Assembly (NCBI GenBank): GCA_033722675.1
Contig: JAWVYO010000012.1
Span: 1 to 37,120 of the forward strand
Length of the DNA: 37,120 nt
From: DATHYU01 sp033722675
GTDB taxonomy: Bacteria > Actinomycetota > Acidimicrobiia > Spongiisociales > UBA11373
Reading direction: 5' to 3'
In this document: in pieces, positions 8,326 to 15,697 of the stretch
Numbering within the stretch: position 1 is the first letter of the stretch
How the letters are laid out: each line of letters begins with the position of its first letter
Position numbers and translations under genes: made by a program
Notes under the pieces: generated by a model
The model's database searches: none
The model's input: only the letters and a program-made list of their open reading frames with translations
Told to the model about the DNA's origin: nothing

Positions 8326-10697
8326 GGCGTCGCGGGGCTCTTCGATCCGGGGAACCCGGGATACGGGATGCGGGTGTGGTAGTAGCCGATGAGGGCGTCG
8401 ACGAACGCCTCCTTCACCCGGGTGAGCTCGCCGAAGGTGACGTCGGACTCCTCGAGCTGACCGTCCTCCACCTTCTCGGCGATCACGCTCTCCACGAGCG
8501 TTCGGAGGCTCTCCGACGTCGGGTCCTCGTGCTGGACGAGCGAGCGGGTCGCCGCCTCGCAGGCGTCGGCGAGCATGACGATGACCATCTCCTTCGACTT
8601 CGGCTTGCGCCCGCGGTGCCGGTAGTCGACGGGGTTCGTCCCCTCGCCGTAGATGTCGATGGCCTTGTGATAGAAGTAGCGCATCAGGCTGGTCCCGTGG
8701 TGGGTGAGGATGCCCTGGGACACGTCGGGCGGGATGCGGTGCTGGCGGGCGAGCCGCAGGCCCTCGGCGACATGGCTGCGGATGAGCGCGGCGGACTCCT
8801 CCGGCGGCAGCCGGTCGTGGGGGTTCGACACGCCGAACTGGTTCTCCACGAAGTATTTGGGGTTCGTCGTCTTGCCGAGGTCGTGGTAGTAGGCCATCGC
8901 CTGGGCGAGGAGGGGGTTGCCGTCGATGGACCGGGCCGCCTTGCCGGCCAGGTTGCCGACCATGATCGAGTGGTTGAACGTCCCCGGCGCCTGTTCCTCG
9001 ATGAGCCGCAGCGCCGGGTGGTTGCGGTCCGTGAGATCCAGGAGGGTCTGGGTCGTCGTGACGCCGAAGAGGTTGGCGAGGAAGGGAAGGACGCCGAGGG
9101 CGGCGACACCCGCCACCACCCCGCCGGCGGCGCCGAACAACGCGGCCAGGAAGTGGTTCGCCCCCGGCGTCGCGAAGAACCACGACAGCGCCCCGGCCAG
9201 CGGCGCGAGGAGCAACGACGTGGCGACGACCGCCACGTTCAGCTCGCTGCGGCTCGAAATGGCCGAGACCAGGGGGACGGGGGCGAGGGTGGCGCCCGCG
9301 GCGAACAGCGCCAGCCCCACGTCGCCGGTGGCGAGGCCGATGAACATCGAGACGGGCAGGGCCATGAGCACCGCCACCCGGGCGTTGAAGAGGCTGGACG
9401 CGAGGTAGCCGAAGAGGGCGACGGGCACGAGGAACCCGAGCTCGACCGTGTCGCGGCTGATGATCTCGGGGATGCGAGCGGCGACGGCGGCCAGCACGAC
9501 CAGGAGGCCGAGGAGCCCGACCAGCTTCGGCTGCTGCCAGTACTGGGAGCCGATCCGGCGCATCGTGATCGCCACGAGCACGATCGCCAGGGCGGCGACG
9601 AGCGCCATGGCGGTGAGGCGCGGCGACTCCTGATCGGCCTCGAGGAGGCCGAGTTCCTCGATCGCCTTGATCTCGATGGTCGAGACCCGCTCGCCCTCGC
9701 GGACGATGGCCTCCCCGGCGAAGAAGCCCACGGTGACGTCGGTGACCTGGGCGGCCGCCTCCTGGCGGGCGGCCTCGGTGGCGGCGAGGTCGAAGATCTC
9801 GTTGGCCTGGAGCGACGTCGCGACGAGGTCGGCGACGGCGGCCTCTGCGGCCTGCCGCTGGAGCGGCGGGAGGTCGCGCAACAGCACGAGCTCGCGGGGG
9901 TCGGTGACGAGCGACGTCCGGACCGCCTCCAGCTCGGTGGAGCGGATGCCCTCCTCGAGGAGGTCGCGGGCCAGGGTGAGCGTCTCGTCCTCGACGAAGC
10001 GGAAGACCTCCGGCTCGCCCTCCTGGGCACGCTCCCAGTCGTCGTTGACGACGTCGACCATCACGGTGATGGTGTTGGCGTCGACGAGCGGGTGGAGGGC
10101 TCGCAGCTCGGAGATCTGCACCCGCCGCGGGGGCGGCGGGACCGCCGTGGTCGTGGTCGTGGGGGGCAGCGTCGTCGTGGTGGTGGTCGTCGTCGTGCTG
10201 CTGGTGGTCGTCGTCGACTCGTCACCCTCGGCGGCGCCCTCGTCGGTGCCCGCCGTGGTGGTCGTCGTCTCGCCCTCCGACGTGGTGGTCTCCTCGGGGA
10301 CGGTCGTCGTCGTCGTCGACGTCGTGGTGGTCGTCGACGGGGGCACCACCGTGTCGGGATCCTCGACGTCGATCACGATGGGCTCGGCGGCCTCCCGCAC
10401 GTTGGCGAAGAACACCTGGATGCTCTCGAGGACGGCATCGGTGGTCTGCGTGTCCTCCGAGTAGACCTCCTGCACGGCGTTGGCCTGTGCCTCGCGCGCT
10501 GCGTTCGTGGCCTGTTCGTCGACGACGGTGATGCGCCGGGGGGCGACGAAGGTCTGGGGGGAGGGTTGGTCCTGCAGGAGCGAGACCGGTTCGACCTCCT
10601 CGGTCTGGCCGACGACGAGCACGAGCGCCGTGAAGACCGTGGTGATCCCCAGGATGAGCAGGCGGGCGAGACCGGAGAACCGGCCGGTGAGCCTCAT
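8322..10697 (-). CDS. 7TM-HD family (PgpH-type) cyclic-di-AMP phosphodiesterase-like protein
   Basis: 791-residue membrane protein. One transmembrane helix (about residues 10-30) is followed by a large extracytoplasmic domain (about 31-360, 7TMR-HDED-like). A seven-helix block (about 361-545) and a cytoplasmic HD domain follow; His576 and the YYHDLGKT motif (His605-Asp606) are intact, with further metal-site His residues in IRSHVAEG and ILTHHG. In the PgpH family this architecture hydrolyses c-di-AMP, so that activity is the best inference here. The extracytoplasmic part contains an unusual threonine-rich stretch (about 121-185). It lies between phoH and ybeY with 4-bp overlaps on both sides (ATGA and GTGA), as in Firmicutes. 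Confidence 0.9.
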   Translation of the reverse strand: MRLTGRFSGLARLLILGITTVFTALVLVVGQTEEVEPVSLLQDQPSPQTFVAPRRITVVDEQATNAAREAQANAVQEVYSEDTQTTDAVLESIQVFFANVREAAEPIVIDVEDPDTVVPPSTTTTTSTTTTTVPEETTTSEGETTTTTAGTDEGAAEGDESTTTTSSTTTTTTTTTLPPTTTTTAVPPPPRRVQISELRALHPLVDANTITVMVDVVNDDWERAQEGEPEVFRFVEDETLTLARDLLEEGIRSTELEAVRTSLVTDPRELVLLRDLPPLQRQAAEAAVADLVATSLQANEIFDLAATEAARQEAAAQVTDVTVGFFAGEAIVREGERVSTIEIKAIEELGLLEADQESPRLTAMALVAALAIVLVAITMRRIGSQYWQQPKLVGLLGLLVVLAAVAARIPEIISRDTVELGFLVPVALFGYLASSLFNARVAVLMALPVSMFIGLATGDVGLALFAAGATLAPVPLVSAISSRSELNVAVVATSLLLAPLAGALSWFFATPGANHFLAALFGAAGGVVAGVAALGVLPFLANLFGVTTTQTLLDLTDRNHPALRLIEEQAPGTFNHSIMVGNLAGKAARSIDGNPLLAQAMAYYHDLGKTTNPKYFVENQFGVSNPHDRLPPEESAALIRSHVAEGLRLARQHRIPPDVSQGILTHHGTSLMRYFYHKAIDIYGEGTNPVDYRHRGRKPKSKEMVIVMLADACEAATRSLVQHEDPTSESLRTLVESVIAEKVEDGQLEESDVTFGELTRVKEAFVDALIGYYHTRIPYPGFPGSKSPATP
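10128..10343. repeat. Low-complexity Thr-codon repeat inside the 7TM-HD gene
   Basis: On the coding (minus) strand this stretch is dominated by ACC/ACG codons. It encodes four or more runs of 4-9 Thr separated by Ser, Pro, Glu and Gly, ending in a PPPP segment. It corresponds to residues 119-190 of the 7TM-HD protein, in its extracytoplasmic part. Such stretches usually form flexible or O-glycosylated linkers and are prone to length change by slippage. Confidence 0.8.
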
Positions 10698-11668
10698 GTC
10701 CCGGCGGACTCCTCCGCGAGGCGGTAGGCGTCGATGATCGAGGCGACGATGCGGTGGCGGACGACGTCGTCGGACGTCATCTCGACGAAGCCGACGCCGG
10801 CGATGCCGCGCAGCACCCGCCGCACGTGGGCGAGACCCGAGTCGCGGCCCGACGGCAGGTCCACCTGGGTGACGTCTCCGGTGACCACCATCTTCGAATT
10901 GAAGCCGAGGCGGGTCAGGAACATCTTCATTTGCTCCCGCGAGGTGTTCTGGGCCTCGTCGAGGACGATGAAGGCGTCGTTGAGGGTCCGGCCCCGCATG
11001 TAGGCGAGGGGGGCGATCTCGATGGTGCCCCGCTCCATGAGCCGGGCCGTCTCCTCGGGCCCGAGCATGTCGAAGAGCGCGTCGTAGAGGGGACGGAGGT
11101 ACGGGTCGACCTTGGCAGCGAGGTCGCCGGGCAGGAACCCGAGCCGCTCCCCGGCCTCCACGGCGGGACGGGTGAGGATGATCCGGCTCACCGACCCGGT
11201 GCTCAGGGCCTCGACGGCCAGGGCCATCGCCAGGTAGGTCTTGCCGGTGCCGGCCGGCCCGACGCCGAAGATCACGGTGTTGGACCGGATGGCGTCGAGA
11301 TACTGCTTCTGGTTGTACGTCTTGGCCCGGATCACCTTGCCCCGGCCGACGCCGATCCCGCCGGTGAACACCTCCGAAGGCTTCGGCACGTCGTTGCGGA
11401 CGAGGTCGATGACGCGTCGCACCCGGTCGGCGTCGAGGGCCTGCCCCTCCTCGACGAGCACGAGGAGCTCCTCGAGGACGGTCTTCACGGTGCGGACGAG
11501 GTCCTCGGGGCCGCTCAGATGCACTTCGTCGCCGCGCGCGACGATCTGCACGTCGGGGAACGCGTCCTCGATCGAGCGCAGGTGGGTGTCGCGCTCGCCG
11601 AGGAGCGCCAGCATGTGGTGGTCGCGGGAGACGCGTACGACGGTCTCCGAGAGTGACGCGTTCGTCAC
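10694..11668 (-). CDS. phoH: PhoH-family ATPase
   Basis: 324-residue PhoH-like protein. It has an N-terminal KH-like/single-stranded nucleic acid binding region (about residues 1-75). Walker A is GVGPAGTGKTYLAMALAVEA (residues 135-154), the RPAVEAGERLGFLPGDL motif is present, Walker B is FIVLDEAQNTS, and the sensor-like VVTGDVTQVDLP follows. The family couples ATP hydrolysis to RNA handling and sits next to ybeY in most bacteria, as here (one gene removed). The GTG start has GAGGA as ribosome binding site. A minus-strand TACACT box at 11704-11709 is a plausible -10. It overlaps the following 7TM-HD gene by 4 bp (ATGA). Confidence 0.93.
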   Translation of the reverse strand: MTNASLSETVVRVSRDHHMLALLGERDTHLRSIEDAFPDVQIVARGDEVHLSGPEDLVRTVKTVLEELLVLVEEGQALDADRVRRVIDLVRNDVPKPSEVFTGGIGVGRGKVIRAKTYNQKQYLDAIRSNTVIFGVGPAGTGKTYLAMALAVEALSTGSVSRIILTRPAVEAGERLGFLPGDLAAKVDPYLRPLYDALFDMLGPEETARLMERGTIEIAPLAYMRGRTLNDAFIVLDEAQNTSREQMKMFLTRLGFNSKMVVTGDVTQVDLPSGRDSGLAHVRRVLRGIAGVGFVEMTSDDVVRHRIVASIIDAYRLAEESAGT

Positions 11669-11758
11669 GAAGATCCTCGTTTCGCGGGGATCATGGGACA
11701 GGCAGTGTACCGGTGGGGCGGTGATGGGGGCTGTGTCGGCGGGCGACCGCGCCGGGGC

Positions 11759-12235
11759 TCAGCCGTTCGTGAGGCCAAGCTCGCTGAGCCACTCGGCGAA
11801 CTGGTCCTCGGACATCTCGAGCAGGAGGGCCAGCAGCTTGATGTCGTCGCGGCGGATCGTGAGGACCTTGCCGTTGAAGTCCTGGCGCATCATCTGGATG
11901 GCCCGGAGGAATCGGTCGAAGATCTCGGCCTCCTGGCCGTCGAGGCGCTCGACGGCGTTGAGGTCGATCATGAGCCCGCCGCTGGGCAGGGTCGACAGCG
12001 CCGAGTCCTTCTGGTCCTCCTGGGGGAGGAACTGGGTGATCGGCACCTGGAAGAAGGCCGAGAGCCGGTGGAGGCGGGGCAGCGAGAGCGATCGTTCGCC
12101 TCGTTCGTAGGCGCCGACGACGGCTGCCTTGAACTCTCCGCTGGAGAGCCGCTGGACGTCCTGGAGCGAGAGCCCGCGCTGGCGCCGGATCGAACGGAGC
12201 CGGGCGCCGACGAGTTCGTTGTACGTGGCCGACAC
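11759..12235 (-). CDS. BldD-like helix-turn-helix transcriptional regulator
   Basis: 158-residue XRE-type regulator. The N-terminal domain (LVGARLRSIRRQRGLSLQDV ... FKAAVVGAYERGERSLSLPRL ... FQVPITQFLP, about residues 8-75) follows the layout of BldD, including the 'VVGAYERGER' recognition region and the trailing 'LLP/FLP'. The C-terminal half is a separate helical domain without the clear c-di-GMP-binding motifs of streptomycete BldD. GTG 12235 is chosen because a strong GGGAGGAGGAA ribosome binding site ends 8 nt before it; an ATG at 12271 would add 12 residues but places that site inside the gene. It sits alone between dnaJ and phoH, the place where rsmE is often found. Confidence 0.85.
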   Translation of the reverse strand: MSATYNELVGARLRSIRRQRGLSLQDVQRLSSGEFKAAVVGAYERGERSLSLPRLHRLSAFFQVPITQFLPQEDQKDSALSTLPSGGLMIDLNAVERLDGQEAEIFDRFLRAIQMMRQDFNGKVLTIRRDDIKLLALLLEMSEDQFAEWLSELGLTNG

Positions 12236-12265
12236 TCCCAGCTTCCTCCTCCCGCAGGGTCTCGC

Positions 12266-12285
12266 GACCACCGTGGGCGGTGGTC
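12266..12285. promoter_or_regulatory. Inverted repeat upstream of the BldD-like gene
   Basis: GACCACC and GGTGGTC form perfect 7-bp arms around a 6-bp spacer, 31-50 bp upstream of the BldD-like GTG start. The position fits an autoregulatory operator. The sequence does not clearly match the streptomycete BldD box, so the link to this regulator is inference. Confidence 0.35.
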
Positions 12286-12392
12286 ACGCCGTGCGTGCCG
12301 TCCCGAAGGGTAGCCACAATCCGTGAGCGATGCCAGCACCGAGCGCCACGCTGCGGATTTGCACCCTGAGCGGTCGCCGAACGCGCCGCGAA

Positions 12393-13484
12393 TCAGCCCC
12401 GTCGACGCCAGCGTCGCTTCGGCTCCGCCGGGGACTCGCCGGACGCCTCGGCATAGGCCCGAAGCGCCTCCTCCTGGGCCTCGGAGAGGTCGGAGGGGAT
12501 CTCGACGACCACCTCGACCAGCAGGTCGCCCCGGCCCCGGCGACGGAGCCGGGGCATCCCCAGCTTCGACATCTTGAAGACCGCGCCCGGCTGGGTCCCC
12601 GCCGGCAGGTCGATCTCGACGGGGTCGTCGTCGACGACGGGGACACTGAGCGTGGTGCCCAGCGCCGCCTCCGACAGCCCCACCGACGCCCGGTGGACCA
12701 GGTCGGCCCCGTGACGTTCGAACCGCGGGTCGGGGGTCACGGTCACCTCCACGTACAGGTCACCGGGACGGCCGCCCGGCTCCCCGGCCGCGCCGGCGCC
12801 CGTGATGCGGATCCGGGATCCCGATTCGATCCCGGCGGGGACGTCGACGGTCACCGTGCGGTCCTCGACCGTGGAGCCCTCGCCGGAGCACGTCGGGCAG
12901 GGCTCGGTGATCGTCCGGCCCCGTCCGCCGCAGCGGTCGCAGGCGACGATCGACATGGTCGCGCCGAGGAAGGTCTGGCGGGTCACCCGCAGCTGGCCCT
13001 GGCCGCCGCACCGTTCGCAGGTCTCCAGGGGGACGTCGGGCGCCGAGCCCGATCCCTGGCAGGTGGCGCAGACGGTGGCCGCCCGGTACTCCACCTCCCG
13101 CGTCGCGCCGGTGGCGGCCTCGACGAGCGAGACCTCCACCCGGACGCCGACGTCGGCCCCGGCTCGGGGCCCCGATCGCCCGCCCATGTCGAAGCCGAAC
13201 CCGCCTCCGCCGCCGAAGAACCGCGAGAGGAGGTCGTCGATGCCCGCGAAGGACGAGAACAGGTCGTCCATGTCGAAGGAAGCACCCCGGTCGTAGGCGG
13301 CGCGCTTCTGTGGATCGCCGAGCACCTCGTAGGCCTGGGCGATCTCCCGGAACCGGTGCTCGGCCTCGGGATCGTCCGGGTTGGCGTCGGGGTGGGATTC
13401 CCGGGCGAGGCGGCGGAAGCGCTTCTTGATCTCCTCCTGGGTGGCGTCGCGCGACACCCCCAGGACGTCGTAGTAGTCGGCCAC
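12393..13484 (-). CDS. dnaJ: Molecular chaperone DnaJ (type I)
   Basis: Co-chaperone that stimulates DnaK and delivers unfolded clients. From GTG 13484 the protein has 363 residues. It has a J domain with HPD at residues 31-33, a Gly/Phe-rich segment (FFGGGGGFGFDMGG), and four CxxCxGxG zinc repeats (CATCQGSG, CERCGGQG, CDRCGGRG, CPTCSGEG). Two C-terminal beta domains end with LRRRGRGDLLVEVVVEIP. The start is fixed by a GGCGGAGG ribosome binding site 6 nt upstream; the frame is open further upstream but lies inside hrcA. It begins 2 bp after hrcA, so both are under the same CIRCE control. dnaK and grpE are not next to it. Confidence 0.96.
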   Translation of the reverse strand: MADYYDVLGVSRDATQEEIKKRFRRLARESHPDANPDDPEAEHRFREIAQAYEVLGDPQKRAAYDRGASFDMDDLFSSFAGIDDLLSRFFGGGGGFGFDMGGRSGPRAGADVGVRVEVSLVEAATGATREVEYRAATVCATCQGSGSAPDVPLETCERCGGQGQLRVTRQTFLGATMSIVACDRCGGRGRTITEPCPTCSGEGSTVEDRTVTVDVPAGIESGSRIRITGAGAAGEPGGRPGDLYVEVTVTPDPRFERHGADLVHRASVGLSEAALGTTLSVPVVDDDPVEIDLPAGTQPGAVFKMSKLGMPRLRRRGRGDLLVEVVVEIPSDLSEAQEEALRAYAEASGESPAEPKRRWRRRG

Positions 13485-13486
13485 GT

Positions 13487-14491
13487 TCAGCCTCCGCCGA
13501 GGCTGTCGTCCAGGGCCTCGCCCACTTCGTCGACCACCCGGATCGCCCGCCGGTAGTCCATCCGGATCGGACCGAGCAGCCCCACGCGACCGCCCGACCC
13601 CTCGACGCCGAAGTCCTTGGACACGACCGCCAGGTCCTCCTCGCCGGCCTGGATCTCCCGTCCGAGCCGGACGGTCGTCCCCGGTTCGCCGTCCACGCCG
13701 AGCAGGTCGAAGAGGCTCGCCTCCCGCTCCACGAGCGCGAGCACCCGGTGCAGCTTGGCCAGGTCCTCCCACAACTCGACCATGTGGCTCGTCCCGCCGA
13801 GGTACACCTCGCGGCTCGCCCGGGAGAACTCGACGACCCGGGTGAGGGCGCGCTTGGCCACCTCGACGGCGATCGTGGGCAGCTCGTCCTCGGTGTCGTC
13901 GCCGAGCTCCACCGTCTCCGTCGAAACGGTGGTGCCCGACAACAGCTCCCCGAGCACGACCTGGGCATGGGCCACCTCGTCGTGGGTGGCCGGCTCACTG
14001 AGACGGATGAGCGACTGGCTCACCCGGCCGCCGTCGGTGACGAGGACGACGAGGACCACGCCCGGCTCCACCGGGATGAGGTGCAGGTCGCGGATCGTGT
14101 GTCCGACGAGGCCGGGGCCGAGCACCACCGACGGGTAGTGGGAGATCTCGGCGAGGAAGTCGGATGTCTGGCGGAGCAGCCGGCTCAGCTCGACGTGCAT
14201 GGAGGCGAAGAAGTCGTCGATCCTGGTGCGCGTCGTCGATCGGAGCGCCCCCGGGGAGAGATGGTCGACGTAGTAGCGATAGCCGGCTTCGGTGGGGATC
14301 CGCCCCGCCGAGGTGTGCGGCTTCACCGCGAAGCCCTCGCGTTCGAGGTGGGTCATCTCGTTGCGGACGGTGGCCGCGGAGCAGTCGAGGCGGGCGCGCC
14401 GAAGGATCGCGTTCGAGCTCACCGGTTCCCCGGATCGGATGTGCTCCTCGACGAGGGCGCCGAGGATGGCGGCCTTGCGATCATCGAGCAT
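13487..14491 (-). CDS. hrcA: Heat-inducible transcription repressor HrcA
   Basis: Represses class I heat-shock genes by binding CIRCE. The 334-residue protein starts with the winged-helix domain (RKAAILGALVEEHIRSGEPV, AATVRNEMTHLEREGF, HTSAGRIPTEAGYRYYVDHL), all hallmark HrcA sequences. The GAF-like dimerisation domain follows, ending with GLLGPIRMDYRRAIRVVDEV. Its ATG lies 34 bp downstream of a CIRCE element, and a TACCAT -10 (14500-14505) sits between them, so it should repress itself and dnaJ. The length is normal. Confidence 0.96.
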   Translation of the reverse strand: MLDDRKAAILGALVEEHIRSGEPVSSNAILRRARLDCSAATVRNEMTHLEREGFAVKPHTSAGRIPTEAGYRYYVDHLSPGALRSTTRTRIDDFFASMHVELSRLLRQTSDFLAEISHYPSVVLGPGLVGHTIRDLHLIPVEPGVVLVVLVTDGGRVSQSLIRLSEPATHDEVAHAQVVLGELLSGTTVSTETVELGDDTEDELPTIAVEVAKRALTRVVEFSRASREVYLGGTSHMVELWEDLAKLHRVLALVEREASLFDLLGVDGEPGTTVRLGREIQAGEEDLAVVSKDFGVEGSGGRVGLLGPIRMDYRRAIRVVDEVGEALDDSLGGG

Positions 14492-14499
14492 CGCTCGGG

Positions 14500-14505
14500 A
14501 TGGTA
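14500..14505 (-). promoter_or_regulatory. -10 box TACCAT of the hrcA-dnaJ promoter
   Basis: On the minus strand TACCAT ends 8 nt before the hrcA ATG. The -35 region would fall in or next to the near arm of the CIRCE element (GAGTGCTAA), as expected for an HrcA-repressed promoter. The transcript would have almost no leader. Confidence 0.5.
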
Positions 14506-14524
14506 CCAGCGGGGCGTCGCTGGG

Positions 14525-14551
14525 TTAGCACTCTCGGGGATCGAGTGCCAG
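14525..14551 (-). promoter_or_regulatory. CIRCE operator (HrcA binding site)
   Basis: On the minus strand CTGGCACTC, 9 bp, GAGTGCTAA. The consensus is TTAGCACTC-N9-GAGTGCTAA, so one arm is perfect and the other matches 7 of 9 positions; the 9-bp spacer is exact. It lies 34-60 bp upstream of hrcA and overlaps the last eight codons and the TAA stop of hemW. The match to a well-known operator in front of hrcA itself makes the assignment firm. Confidence 0.92.
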
Positions 14552-15697
14552 GACCGCCCTGGCCACCTCGTCGCCGAGCAGCGGTCGGGCCACCCGCAGG
14601 CGGCCGCCGACGGCCTCGAGGACGCCGGCCTCCACGAGGCGCCGTCCCTCCGGCGAACCGAGGAGCCGGGCTCCCCCGGCGCCTGCCGTGACGCCGGCGG
14701 TCCGGCGGAGCCCGAGCAGCAGCCGCTCCTGTTCGGCCGCCCACCCGGTCACCTCCTCGACGCCCTGGACGGCCGTTCCGCCGCCCTCGACGGCCTCGAG
14801 GTAGCGGTCGAGGCGCCGCATGTTCCTCGTCCGGCGGCCCCGGCGATGGCCGTGGGCCCCGGTCCCGAAGGCGGCGTAGTCGCCCTGGGCCCACGTCAGC
14901 AGGTTGTAGACCGCGGCATGCCCGGGACGGGCGTGGTTCGACGTCTCGTACCGCACGAGCCCCGCCCCCGCCGCCAGGGACGCCCCCACCTCCCACATCT
15001 CCGCCTGCAGGTCGGGATCCGGTGCCGGCGCGCCCGCGGCGACGGCCCGCGACAGCGGCGTCCCCCGCTCCACGGTCAACGCATAGGTGGAGAGGTGGTC
15101 GACCCCGGTGTCGAGGGCGGCGGCCACCCCGTCCCGCCAGGACCGGAGCGTCTCGCCCGGCGTCCCGAAGATGAGGTCGACGTTCACCGACTCGAATCCG
15201 GCGGCCCGGGCGTCGGCCACGGCGGCTGCGGCGTCGCCGGGCGCGTGCATCCGTCCCAGCCGCTCCAGCACCCCCATCTCCCAGGACTGCGCCCCGAGCG
15301 AGACCCGGGTGAACCCCGCCGCGACGAGATCGGCGGCGTAGCCCTGCGACCAGTCCTCGGGGTTGGCCTCGAGTGCGACCTCGGCGTCGGAGGCGATCCC
15401 GAAGCGGACGGCGAGGGCGTCGACGACGCGCCCCAGGGCGGCGGCCGTCAGTCGTGACGGCGTGCCCCCGCCGACGAACACGGCGTCGAGCGGGCGGTCG
15501 AAGGGGTCGGCCCCGCCGATCTCGGCGACGAGGGCGTCGACGTACCGGTCGGCCAGGTCCTCGGCGCCGGCGACGACGGCGAAGTCGCAGTAGGGGCAGA
15601 CCCGGCGGCAGAAGGGGACGTGGACATAGGCGCCGACCCGGCCGGCGGCCCCGTCGGCCACCTCCGGGGCGTCGGGCCGGGGCACGTCAGTCGGCAT
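14525..15697 (-). CDS. hemW: Radical SAM heme chaperone HemW (HemN-like)
   Basis: 390-residue radical SAM protein. The CxxxCxxC cluster motif is FCRRVCPYC (Cys30, Cys34, Cys37), preceded by the family-typical YVHVPF. FVGGGTPSRL, SLGAQSW, NVDLIFGTPGET and the ALTVERGTPLSR stretch place it with HemW rather than true coproporphyrinogen dehydrogenase HemN. It is thought to insert heme into target proteins. The start overlaps the lepA stop by 11 bp; a GTG four codons downstream is an alternative. The lepA-hemW-hrcA-dnaJ order is common in Gram-positives. Its terminal codons double as the CIRCE operator of hrcA. Confidence 0.92.
   Translation of the reverse strand: MPTDVPRPDAPEVADGAAGRVGAYVHVPFCRRVCPYCDFAVVAGAEDLADRYVDALVAEIGGADPFDRPLDAVFVGGGTPSRLTAAALGRVVDALAVRFGIASDAEVALEANPEDWSQGYAADLVAAGFTRVSLGAQSWEMGVLERLGRMHAPGDAAAAVADARAAGFESVNVDLIFGTPGETLRSWRDGVAAALDTGVDHLSTYALTVERGTPLSRAVAAGAPAPDPDLQAEMWEVGASLAAGAGLVRYETSNHARPGHAAVYNLLTWAQGDYAAFGTGAHGHRRGRRTRNMRRLDRYLEAVEGGGTAVQGVEEVTGWAAEQERLLLGLRRTAGVTAGAGGARLLGSPEGRRLVEAGVLEAVGGRLRVARPLLGDEVARAVLALDPREC

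Noticed and set aside
8376..10727. Plus-strand open frame of 783 codons
   Set aside because: It is antisense to the 7TM-HD gene; its Gly/Arg repeats mirror the Thr-codon repeat.
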